Positions 1 to 7,803 of a stretch of DNA of 64,000 bases are shown here, piece after piece (the stretch's first letter is position 1; each line of letters begins with the position of its first letter). Position numbers and translations under genes: made by a program. The stretch is taken from NCBI RefSeq assembly GCF_014193255.1, contig NZ_JACHZB010000002.1, positions 868,001 through 932,000 of the forward strand, in the 5' to 3' direction. The notes under the pieces are model-generated. The model was given only the letters and a program-made list of their open reading frames with translations, was not told the DNA's origin and searched no databases. This DNA is from Rhizobium sp. BK196. GTDB taxonomy: Bacteria; Pseudomonadota; Alphaproteobacteria; Rhizobiales; Rhizobiaceae.

Positions 1-360
1 TTCGCTCGTGGAGGCCTGGAAGATCTTCGCCTTTGTTCGTTTGGCGAGACCAAGCATATTGATGGCCCCGTGCACGTTGGTTTTGACCGTCTGAACCGGA
101 TCGACCTGATAGTGGACCGGAGATGCCGGGCAAGCGAGGTTGTAGATCTCGTCGACCTCCACATAAAGCGGGAAGGTAATGTCGTGCCGAAGGATCTCGA
201 AGCGTGGGTCGTCGAGAAGATGCAGCACGTTGTCGCGCGAGCCGGTGTAATAATTGTCCACCGCGAGGACATCATTGCCTTCTCGCAAGAGCCTTTCGCA
301 CAGGAAGGATCCCAGAAACCCGGTGCCGCCGGTTACCATAATTCGCTTTTGTCCGTGCAT
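1..360 (-). CDS. UDP-glucuronate decarboxylase (UDP-xylose synthase), N-terminal part, cut by window edge
   Basis: An open frame starts at the ATG complementary to 358-360 and runs off the left edge, so about 120 N-terminal residues are visible. They begin [19 protein letters not shown], an NAD-binding Rossmann motif GGTGFLG, followed by DNYYTGS, HDITFP and [12 protein letters not shown], which are hallmarks of the extended SDR family that decarboxylates UDP-glucuronate to UDP-xylose or its 4-keto intermediate. It lies 44 bases after the priming transferase on the same strand and is probably the last gene seen of that operon. It would supply a nucleotide sugar in the cytoplasm for the polysaccharide made by this locus. 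The catalytic YxxxK lies outside the window. Family assignment is firm; the exact product is inferred. Confidence 0.88.
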   Translation of the reverse strand, partial: MHGQKRIMVTGGTGFLGSFLCERLLREGNDVLAVDNYYTGSRDNVLHLLDDPRFEILRHDITFPLYVEVDEIYNLACPASPVHYQVDPVQTVKTNVHGAINMLGLAKRTKAKIFQASTSE

Positions 361-404
361 TGGTGTGCTCCGTTGTTGATGGTTGCCTCGTGAAAAGAGG
401 ATGG

Positions 405-1898
405 TCAGTAGGCTCCCCTGCGTTTGAAGACTGCAGGGATCGTGCTGAGAAGAATTTGGCAGTCGAACCACAAGGACCGGTTGTCTATGTAGAACTCGTC
501 GAGTTGCTGCTGCAGTTCGATATCCGCGTTGCTCCGTTCCGATATCTGCCAAAGGCCCGTGAGCCCCGGCGTTACGGAGCGTCGCTTGTCTCGAAACTCA
601 CCATCCATCGCGAGCAGGTGATATTCCGGAAACGGACGCGGGCCGACGATCGCCATCTCGCCTGCAATAATATTCGCCAGTTGCGGGAGCTCGTCGAAGC
701 TCGAAGAGCGCAGGAGGTGTCCGATAACCGGCAGGACGCGCGGATCGTCCTTGAGCTTGAAGTGGCTCAACCATTCGGCTCGCATGGCAGGGTTTTCTGC
801 GAACAACGCTTCGAGGCGCTGTTCTGCATCTTGGTACATCGTCCTCAATTTCAGGACGTGCACCGGCTTGCCGGACAGTCCTTCCCGGGTATGTCGGAAG
901 AAGACGGGGCCGGGATCGATGGCATAGATCGCGGCTGCTGCAATCGCGATGAAGGGCGCAACCACGATCGTTGCAGGAATGGCGATCGCGAGATCGAGGC
1001 CCCGACGAACCAGGTCTGTGTTGACCGAACGCCCACCGGTGGTGATGCGAATACCGATCTCTCCGCCGACATCCGCTGGCCGCAATCCGGTAACCTTGAG
1101 ACTCGGCGTATCGGACAGAAGAACGACCTCGGCGAATTTTTGGCGCATCGCCGCCAGATCGGGGATAAGCGAGCCGATGTCCCCCGCAATCAGGGCAATG
1201 GATGGCCCGCCCTCAGACGATGCTTCAAACATGTCCTGGGAAAAGGGCTCCGGCCTGATGCCATACTGCCAGTGGTCCCTAAAATGCGCCATGAGCGCGG
1301 GAATGAGATTCCGTCCCCCTATGATGACTGCCCGCTCTCCCCAGATTCCAAGTCTCCGGCACAGGCCTCTGGCGAGCCAATGCATGACCGGCTGAACAAT
1401 CAGCCCAAGGCCGAGGAAGCCAATGATGGCAAGCAGCAGTCGTTCCCCTTCCGGTAAGATGAGTGCTCCGAATGCCGTTAGGGCAGCCACTTTGACGGCG
1501 GCTATCGTGCGGCGCCGCAGATGTTCGTGGTCGTGCAGCCGATACCCAGGATAGAGGCCGACCGATGCATAAAGAACGATCGCAGCCACTGCTGCGAGGA
1601 TGAAAGCACGCTCTACTACCGCGCCCTCCGGACCACTGGGAAGAAAAGTCAGGAGAACAAAATAGATAAGCAGATAGCTTCCAATATCCCCGGCAATCAT
1701 CAATGACGAGGTTGCAAGCCGAGGAAGCCGGCGTCGTAGCGAAGCAGGCATAGTCAGCCCTGACTGCCCTAGCGGACCAACAGTCTTACCTGCTATGGGC
1801 GGAACGGAACCTGCTGGAATTGCCCGTGACGCCATTTCATTTGTGGTGGATGCCTTCGACGGACCCGATGTCATCGCTGACGGCGCAAATGAGGACAT
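405..1898 (-). CDS. polyprenyl glycosylphosphotransferase (WbaP/ExoY-like priming enzyme)
   Basis: A 497-residue inner-membrane protein of the family that transfers a sugar-1-phosphate onto undecaprenyl phosphate, the first step of exopolysaccharide or O-antigen assembly. Hydrophobic segments lie near residues 65-85, 97-117, 130-148 and 153-172, then a soluble nucleotide-binding-like middle, a fifth membrane segment near 302-326 and the C-terminal bacterial sugar transferase domain. In that domain KLRTM (350-354), DELPQL (402-407), VGPRP (418-422) and [10 protein letters not shown] (444-453) are the family motifs. The following S-G-R-S found in many homologues reads SERS here. The length fits the long, five-helix WbaP type rather than short ExoY. 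A GAGGGG stretch lies about 11 bases before the ATG. It follows the WecG-like gene by 15 bases, so the two are probably co-transcribed. Sugar specificity cannot be read. Confidence 0.92.
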   Translation of the reverse strand: MSSFAPSAMTSGPSKASTTNEMASRAIPAGSVPPIAGKTVGPLGQSGLTMPASLRRRLPRLATSSLMIAGDIGSYLLIYFVLLTFLPSGPEGAVVERAFILAAVAAIVLYASVGLYPGYRLHDHEHLRRRTIAAVKVAALTAFGALILPEGERLLLAIIGFLGLGLIVQPVMHWLARGLCRRLGIWGERAVIIGGRNLIPALMAHFRDHWQYGIRPEPFSQDMFEASSEGGPSIALIAGDIGSLIPDLAAMRQKFAEVVLLSDTPSLKVTGLRPADVGGEIGIRITTGGRSVNTDLVRRGLDLAIAIPATIVVAPFIAIAAAAIYAIDPGPVFFRHTREGLSGKPVHVLKLRTMYQDAEQRLEALFAENPAMRAEWLSHFKLKDDPRVLPVIGHLLRSSSFDELPQLANIIAGEMAIVGPRPFPEYHLLAMDGEFRDKRRSVTPGLTGLWQISERSNADIELQQQLDEFYIDNRSLWFDCQILLSTIPAVFKRRGAY

Positions 1899-1913
1899 GA
1901 TGCTTTTACCCCT

Positions 1914-2771
1914 CTACGGCCTTTGTCCCGACGCACCCGATCCGGAAATGGCGTCTTCGATCGGAAATTTCCGAAGCCCCAGTCTCTGGAAGGCAGTCAG
2001 GGAGATGAAGGTCGGCACGACGAGCGCATAGCGCCGCCACAGCCGTCGCGGCTCGCATAGAAGACGAAACGCCCATTCGAAGCCGCTTCTTTGAATGGCC
2101 CTCGGCGCCTGCCGCTTGAGGCCGGCGTGGAAATCGAAAGCAGCGCCGACACCGATGAGCATCGGTACCTCCAGACGATCGCGCATACGCGCCATCCAGA
2201 GTTCCTGCTTGGGGCTGCTCAGCCCCACCCAGACGATATCGGCGCCCGACCGATTGAGCCGGTCGGCAATATCCGCTTCCTCCTGCATCGATAGTTGGCG
2301 GAAAGGCGGTGCATAGGACCCAATGATCCGTGCCTGCGGAAATTTTTCGAGAAGACGCGTCCGCAGCTGCTCGAGCGTTTCGGCTGTTGCTCCATAAAGG
2401 AAGTGCCGTAACCCTTTGGAGATGCCGGCGCCGAAAACGGATAACATGAGATCCGGTCCGTAGACCCTGTCGCTTTCCGCATGACCCGCGCGCTTCAGTG
2501 CCCATACCAACGGCATGCCGTCAGGAGTGACGAGGAACGCCCGGTTATGGATGGACCGAAGCTTGGAATCTTTTTGACACCGCACGACGCCGTGCGCGTC
2601 GCGAACGCAGACATACTCTCTCCTGCCGTCTTCAATCGCCTTTTCGATAAGTCCGGTCGCGCTTTTGAGATTGACCGCAGAAACTCGAACACCAAGGACA
2701 TTCGTCCACTTCAGAGAGTCCCCCGGATCAAGGGTTGAAGTTTGGTTTCTGTCTGTTGGTGAATTTCTCAT
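1914..2771 (-). CDS. WecG/TagA/CpsF family glycosyltransferase
   Basis: A 285-residue GT26-family enzyme that adds a sugar (N-acetylmannosamine or its uronic acid in the characterised members) to a lipid-linked acceptor on the cytoplasmic face of the membrane. The family signature is clear: NLKSA near 35, TPDGMPLVW at 82-90, GPDL at 105-108 and SSPKQE at 185-190, with the usual C-terminal EPRRLWRRY tail. Length is slightly above the family norm of about 240-250 because of a 20-residue polar N-terminus. It is the first gene of the minus-strand group, upstream of the priming transferase, so it may act on the second sugar. The divergent region 2772-3064 should hold its promoter. Confidence 0.92.
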   Translation of the reverse strand: MRNSPTDRNQTSTLDPGDSLKWTNVLGVRVSAVNLKSATGLIEKAIEDGRREYVCVRDAHGVVRCQKDSKLRSIHNRAFLVTPDGMPLVWALKRAGHAESDRVYGPDLMLSVFGAGISKGLRHFLYGATAETLEQLRTRLLEKFPQARIIGSYAPPFRQLSMQEEADIADRLNRSGADIVWVGLSSPKQELWMARMRDRLEVPMLIGVGAAFDFHAGLKRQAPRAIQRSGFEWAFRLLCEPRRLWRRYALVVPTFISLTAFQRLGLRKFPIEDAISGSGASGQRP

Positions 2772-3064
2772 GATCTACGCTTTTGCCAACTGAACCTGTA
2801 GCAAGAGTATGCTGGCAAGCCCGTTGCCTCCATACTTTCAACTCCAGCTATTGGACGTAGAAAGACTTCACATTTCTGCGCGCCGCATAGAACGAATTAC
2901 GATATTCGAAGTAAGGCGGCACCTTCCGGGTATGCACGATTGCTCTTTTTGATAAGCATTACCCCGAAAAGAGCGGTTTGACCTTCGCGTTGCCGCAGAA
3001 GACAGTCGCTTTAGCGCAACCAAAGCTGGGGAGGTTTGAGCGCGACAAAGCCGGGAGAAAGACA
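2772..3064. promoter_or_regulatory. divergent intergenic region between the WecG-like gene and the dioxygenase gene
   Basis: This 293-base stretch separates two divergently transcribed genes and must carry promoters for both. It is AT-richer than its surroundings. An in-frame upstream ATG for the dioxygenase exists at 2978 but has no ribosome-binding site. I see no clear operator repeat or terminator. Confidence 0.4.
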
Positions 3065-3970
3065 ATGGCGAATTCAACAGAAGTGAATTCAACAGATGAA
3101 ATACGGGTGCCGGTCAGAGAACCTTCAAAGACGCCCGGCACGACCAATCGGCTGCAGAACGACTTGACCTCTGATGGCTACGTCGTCATCAGGGATGTCC
3201 TGACGCCTGAGCAGGTGGAGAGATTACGGCGCGTTTCCAAACAGTATCTGAGGTCAGGTGGCAAGTATTTGTACGGCGGCAAATTTCAGCTTCACGCGAT
3301 GTATGTTGTAGACGAAGTTGCCAGATTTATGACTTCCGATACGATCCTCAACCGCCTCAAGGAAATTACCCGACCGCTCGATGTCGTTCTTACAGGCGAA
3401 TGCGATCTCATGATCAACACGACATCGTCGTGGCACAATGACATTCCTCACCATCCTCGCTGCGCTGATGGAAGCATTTTCTCGGACGAGAATTTCAAGG
3501 TCTACAAGATTGCATTCTACCTGCAGGATCAGGACGAAAACTCGAACGCCACCTTGAAGGTGCGGCCCAGATCCCACCTCAAGGGCTTGGTCCAGAGCCT
3601 GCCGGCGAAGGGCCTTGGAGTGCGGGCGGGGGATGCGATCATCTTCGACGTGCGGATCGAACATGCTGGGCAGATGCCGACCCTGCTTGACAGGGGCCTT
3701 CGCAAAATCTTCGAGCGGATCGGTCCATTGCTTCGCCTGGACGTTCAGAAGGCATTCACCGTGACGCGATCGATCATTCGACGGCTCGGCAGAACGCCCG
3801 ACCGTGTCGCGGTTTTCATGACATTCGGTCCGTCGGATGCGGAGACCTACTCCTATGCCGAAGAGGGCCGCCATCGCCATCCCGGCGTTCGAGGGACGCT
3901 CAGTGCGGACGTGTTGACACAACTCGCTGTCAACAACATCGTTCCTCCGATCATCGGGGCGCCTGCCTAG
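3065..3970 (+). CDS. phytanoyl-CoA dioxygenase (PhyH) family Fe(II)/2-oxoglutarate oxygenase
   Basis: A 301-residue soluble protein with the double-stranded beta-helix oxygenase pattern. The iron ligands are visible as H124-x-D126 in SSWHNDIPHH and H200 in VRIEHAGQMP. A basic residue in the C-terminal part (RVAVFMTFG) may bind 2-oxoglutarate. I chose the ATG at 3065 because GGGAGAAA lies just upstream; an in-frame ATG at 2978 would add 29 residues of unlikely composition. PhyH proteins hydroxylate lipids, amino acids and other small molecules. Placement beside polysaccharide genes suggests, but does not show, hydroxylation of a sugar or lipid carried by this pathway. The substrate is unknown. 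Confidence 0.8.
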   Translation: MANSTEVNSTDEIRVPVREPSKTPGTTNRLQNDLTSDGYVVIRDVLTPEQVERLRRVSKQYLRSGGKYLYGGKFQLHAMYVVDEVARFMTSDTILNRLKEITRPLDVVLTGECDLMINTTSSWHNDIPHHPRCADGSIFSDENFKVYKIAFYLQDQDENSNATLKVRPRSHLKGLVQSLPAKGLGVRAGDAIIFDVRIEHAGQMPTLLDRGLRKIFERIGPLLRLDVQKAFTVTRSIIRRLGRTPDRVAVFMTFGPSDAETYSYAEEGRHRHPGVRGTLSADVLTQLAVNNIVPPIIGAPA

Positions 3971-4619
3971 CCACGCGAAGCTTTCGGGGATTGATCCCAA
4001 TGCCCACAATTCAGCAACTTCATGACTGCGCAACGTCGACAATGGCGCGCAGTCATGCCGATCGCGCGCTGAGCCGCCAGCGGTGCCGAACGCCCCAGCG
4101 TTCTCTATTAGTCTTTCGCGATCATGATTGCGTCAACCACCGGCAAGGTGGGCCGACAGCATCTACGTCTAAAGCATGTACCCTTTATCTGAGGACTGCA
4201 TCGTACTTCCGCTTTCGGCGACCCCTCCCCCAAAGGGTGGCGGCCAGAGTCAAGGGGATTGCCAATAAGAGCAGATGTTACATGTGTCCATTCACCGGTA
4301 GCTTGGAAAAGATGCAAGTGCGAAGGACATGGCCGGGCGGTAGTTTCTGATGACGTGAGGCGATGATTCCGGCGCAGGCTGATTGTTCATAGTTGAAGCT
4401 TGGAGGGTTGGGATTCCTATGGTTTCGCGTTCTGGACCTGGTTCTGCACAGTACATGATGGACATGTCCCTCGCGCCGGCATTAGCAGCGGCGACCTATT
4501 CAGTTACAAGCGAGCCCCCCGTCGAGCAAAGGGACACCGTCATGGAGATCCCTACGGACGTGATCGTGATCATGTTGCTGCACCACGGTGCCGGGCAACA
4601 AGCCGCTTGAGAGGGTGTC
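3971..4619. other. 649-base gap without a convincing gene
   Basis: Open frames here (for example 3991-4350 and 4383-4610 on the plus strand) have no recognisable domain and poor composition. The region should hold the promoter of the glycosyltransferase gene that starts at 4620. No clear terminator, repeat or RNA gene was seen. It could be decayed coding DNA. Confidence 0.4.
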
Positions 4620-5570
4620 ATGGAGCGGCCGGGCATCAGCGTCCTTATCAACAATTACAATTACGGCCGCTTCGTCGGACGTGCGATAGACAGCGCCTTG
4701 GGCCAGGAGGTTCCCGACGTCGAGATAATCGTCGTCGATGACGGGTCCAGCGACGAGTCGCTTTCCATTCTGGAAGCCTATGACAGCCGCGTGAGGGTGA
4801 TTGTTCAGGAGAACTCGGGACAGGCGGCCGCGATCAACACCGCCGTGAAGTTCAGCAGCGGCGGCATCCTCTGTTTTCTGGACGCCGATGACTGGTGGGC
4901 ACCCGGCAAGCTGTCGGCGACGGTGGCGACTTTTCGTTCACACCCCGAGGTCTCGCTCGTCTACCACCGGCTTCAGCCGACTTCGATTGATGGCGCGCCG
5001 ACCCTCAAACCGATTCCCCGGACGTTGTGCTCGGGAGATCTGTCGCCGCAGCTGACGAGATCAGCAGGCTGGTGGCCCTTCCCGATGACGTCGGCCATCT
5101 CGGTACGACGCAGCGCATGGGATGCTGCGGGTCCTATTCCCGAACAGTTCCGCATCTCCGCGGACGCTTGGCTCACTGGGATCTATCCGTTTCTGGGCGA
5201 CGTTGCCGCCTTGCCGGACTCACTTGGATTCTACCGAATTCACAGTAACAACTGGTACCGGCCAATCGATGATGTCTCCATGCTGAAAAGGCGAATGGCC
5301 CATTGGCAGCGTAGCGTCGAAGCGACGAACCGGTTTCTCTCGTTCCACGATTTACCGGCAAGGCTCAGTCTGGCGGATCACTATCCCTACCAAATGGCAG
5401 CGGCAGGCTTGGATGGCGTCAATGCGCGCACCCGGCTCAAGCTTGCCGTCGAAGGGCTGCTTTTCGCCGGGGAACCAAACTTGCTGCGGCGGACCCGCGA
5501 CGCGCTGCGTAGCGCTTATTACCTCCCTCGCCCCGGTCAAGACATCGGCTTGTCGGAGGCAGCGGAATGA
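4620..5570 (+). CDS. family 2 glycosyltransferase
   Basis: A 316-residue GT-A fold glycosyltransferase. The N-terminus ISVLINNYNYGRF is the nucleotide-binding strand-loop, VDDGSSD lies at 39-45 and the metal-binding LDADD at 87-91. There is no membrane segment, so it should act at the cytoplasmic face on a lipid-linked oligosaccharide. The ATG follows a GAGGGTGTC stretch. Its stop overlaps the next start by four bases (ATGA), giving a tight run of three glycosyltransferases and the co-polymerase through 10010. Donor and acceptor are not predictable. Confidence 0.9.
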   Translation: MERPGISVLINNYNYGRFVGRAIDSALGQEVPDVEIIVVDDGSSDESLSILEAYDSRVRVIVQENSGQAAAINTAVKFSSGGILCFLDADDWWAPGKLSATVATFRSHPEVSLVYHRLQPTSIDGAPTLKPIPRTLCSGDLSPQLTRSAGWWPFPMTSAISVRRSAWDAAGPIPEQFRISADAWLTGIYPFLGDVAALPDSLGFYRIHSNNWYRPIDDVSMLKRRMAHWQRSVEATNRFLSFHDLPARLSLADHYPYQMAAAGLDGVNARTRLKLAVEGLLFAGEPNLLRRTRDALRSAYYLPRPGQDIGLSEAAE

Positions 5571-6667
5571 AGGCGCTGCTGCTGGTTTCCGAACTGGAGG
5601 ACTACACTATTTCCTTCGCAAGCGGCGTTGCGCGACATATGCCGGTCGTCCTTGGCGTCCCGCGCCGGCGCTATGCTCATCTTGCTTCCTGGTTCGATCC
5701 GGCCGTCGACCTTCACCTTCTTGACTGGCCACGACATCGGTCGCTTGCCAATCCCTGGTTCCTGCATCAGCTCACGCGCCTCATCCGGCACGAGCAGCCG
5801 AACCTCATTCATCTCTTGAGCAATACTACGCTGTGGTTGAACTTTGCCGTGCCGTTCTGGCGACCGGTCCCGCTCGTGACCACCGTTCATGATGTGGAAC
5901 TGCATCCCGGCGATTCCGATACGCGTACGCTGCCCGGCTGGGCACCGGGATTAATGGTGAGACAGTCCGGGCATGTCGTCGTGCATGGCGAGGGACTGAA
6001 GCGGATGGTCCTCGATCGATATTCAAAATCTCCAGACTGCGTGCATGTCCTGTCGCATCCCGCCATCCATCGCTATGCGGAACTTGCTCGGCGGCAAAAG
6101 CTGGCGCGGCGTGCCGCCGATGGAACTGTGCGCGTTCTGCTCTTTGGGCGAATTTTCGCTTACAAGGGTTTGAAGCAACTGATCCGTGCCGAGGCGATAC
6201 TTAAGGATGCGCTCCCCAATCTGCGCATTACGGTCGCAGGCCGCGGCGATGATCCCTGGGTCTTCCGGCCGCTCATGGGTGAAGCTGGCCGCTACGACAT
6301 TCGCAACCGTTTTATCGAAGACGAGGAGGTCGCCCAGCTCTTCCTCGATGCCGATATCGTTGTCCTTCCCTACACGGAAGCATCCCAAAGCGGCGTGCTC
6401 AACCTTGCTGCGGCCTTCGGCAAACCCGTTATCGTAACTGACGTGGGCGAATTGCGAGCGACCGTTCAGCCCAACGGACTGGGAATGGTGGTTCCGCCTG
6501 ATAATGCGGAAGAGCTCGCGAAAGCGATCCGTACATTGGCGGATAATAACGATCTTAGAAACGATCTCGGCACCAAGGCACTCGAATGGGCCACAGGACC
6601 GAACTCGCCCGAACAGGTCGGCGCCCGGGCAGCCGCTCTTTATCGCGAGGTGGTCGGATCATGCTGA
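5567..6667 (+). CDS. family 4 glycosyltransferase
   Basis: A 366-residue GT-B fold protein. The C-terminal half contains LLFGRIFAYKGLKQLI, where the donor site begins, and VVLPYTEASQSGVLNLAAA followed by GKPVIVTDVGE, the usual GT4 nucleotide-sugar binding region, although the E-x7-E motif is imperfect. The N-terminal half has TTVHDVELHPGD, a typical acceptor-side loop. It overlaps both neighbours by a few bases, pointing to translational coupling in the exopolysaccharide operon. It is probably soluble or peripheral, extending the repeat unit on undecaprenyl diphosphate. Sugar specificity is unknown. Confidence 0.88.
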   Translation: MKALLLVSELEDYTISFASGVARHMPVVLGVPRRRYAHLASWFDPAVDLHLLDWPRHRSLANPWFLHQLTRLIRHEQPNLIHLLSNTTLWLNFAVPFWRPVPLVTTVHDVELHPGDSDTRTLPGWAPGLMVRQSGHVVVHGEGLKRMVLDRYSKSPDCVHVLSHPAIHRYAELARRQKLARRAADGTVRVLLFGRIFAYKGLKQLIRAEAILKDALPNLRITVAGRGDDPWVFRPLMGEAGRYDIRNRFIEDEEVAQLFLDADIVVLPYTEASQSGVLNLAAAFGKPVIVTDVGELRATVQPNGLGMVVPPDNAEELAKAIRTLADNNDLRNDLGTKALEWATGPNSPEQVGARAAALYREVVGSC

Positions 6668-7803
6668 TGAAAGTACTTATGGATGGTCATCCGTCAGTGG
6701 TGCGGAACACGACAAGGGTCCGCCATTATGTTCCGGGTGGCTGCGAGAACGGCGGCGGTATTGGCAGGCTGATCGGATATCTGACCAGCACGGCGAAAGA
6801 AGGCGGGGCAGAACACGCCGTCACCGACACCAGAGGGCCTCGATGGTCTGCCGCGTCGTCGTCTCTGCGTCTGCTGGGCGCAATCCTGACAATGGCGAAG
6901 GATCGAGTCGTCGATCCGAAACGCATTCACCATATCCATGTCGCAGGCCGCGGCAGCACCTTCCGCAAGCTGATCCTGACTGAAGCTGCCCATTTGCTCG
7001 GGTGCTTTCACATATTGCATCTACACGACTACGATTATGCCGGCGATTTTGCTGCACGCTCGCCGCGTCAACAATCGCTGATACGCCGGATGTTTCAACG
7101 TGCTGATTGCGTCGTGGCGCTGGGTGAGCGTGATCGCGTGACGCTTGCGACACGTCTGGGCGTAGACGAGCGCCGCCTCGTGATCGCTCACAATTGTGTC
7201 CCCGATCCCGGGGCACACAACATTCGTGCCGGCGAGCCGCCGTTGATCATATTTCTCGGCCGGCTGAGCGAACGCAAAGGCGTTCCGGAACTTCTGCTCG
7301 CCCTTAGCCATCCGGTCATGAAAGAGCTTCGCTGGCGCGCCGTGCTGGCAGGAGACGGGCCTGTCGAAGATTATCGCCGCCAGGCTACGGATATGGGCCT
7401 TTCAGGCCTGGTGGACATGCCGGGATGGCTTGGCGCCGACGAGGCGCGCGCGCTGTGTGCACGTGCCGATATCCTGGTCTTGCCCTCGCATGCCGAAGGC
7501 TTGGCGATGGCGGTGCTCGAAGGGCTTTCCCACGGGCTTGCTGTTGTCACCACGCGCGTTGGGGCGCACGAAGAGGTCATTTCCGACGGTGAAACCGGTG
7601 TCTTCGTCCCTGTCGGAGACAAGGATGCCTTGGCAGCGGCCCTTGCGAGACTGGTTGCGGATCCAGATGTCCGCAGCCGCCTCTCGACGAGGGCACGCGC
7701 CCATTATCTCAACCATTTCAGTATGAAGGCCTATATGCGGTCGATGGAAAAACTCTACGAAACCATCTCCGCGCAACCTCAAGCAAGGGTTAGCGCAAAA
7801 TGA
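6661..7803 (+). CDS. family 4 glycosyltransferase
   Basis: A 380-residue GT-B protein if begun at the ATG at 6661, which overlaps the previous stop by seven bases; an upstream in-frame ATG at 6586 would add 25 residues lying wholly inside the previous gene and is less likely. The N-terminus has GGCENGGGIGRL, a glycine-rich acceptor loop. The donor domain shows FLGRLSERKGVPELL and PSHAEGLAMAVLEGLSHG, the E-x7-E pattern of retaining GT4 enzymes at about residues 278-287. It overlaps the co-polymerase start by four bases. It should add one sugar of the repeat unit in the cytoplasm. Confidence 0.9.
   Translation: MLMKVLMDGHPSVVRNTTRVRHYVPGGCENGGGIGRLIGYLTSTAKEGGAEHAVTDTRGPRWSAASSSLRLLGAILTMAKDRVVDPKRIHHIHVAGRGSTFRKLILTEAAHLLGCFHILHLHDYDYAGDFAARSPRQQSLIRRMFQRADCVVALGERDRVTLATRLGVDERRLVIAHNCVPDPGAHNIRAGEPPLIIFLGRLSERKGVPELLLALSHPVMKELRWRAVLAGDGPVEDYRRQATDMGLSGLVDMPGWLGADEARALCARADILVLPSHAEGLAMAVLEGLSHGLAVVTTRVGAHEEVISDGETGVFVPVGDKDALAAALARLVADPDVRSRLSTRARAHYLNHFSMKAYMRSMEKLYETISAQPQARVSAK

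Noticed and set aside
360..1457. 365-codon plus-strand frame opposite the priming transferase
   Set aside because: It is the mirror of a clearly conserved minus-strand gene, and its product shows no family motif.
4383..4610. 75-codon frame before the GT2 gene
   Set aside because: No ribosome-binding site or recognisable features; low-complexity composition.
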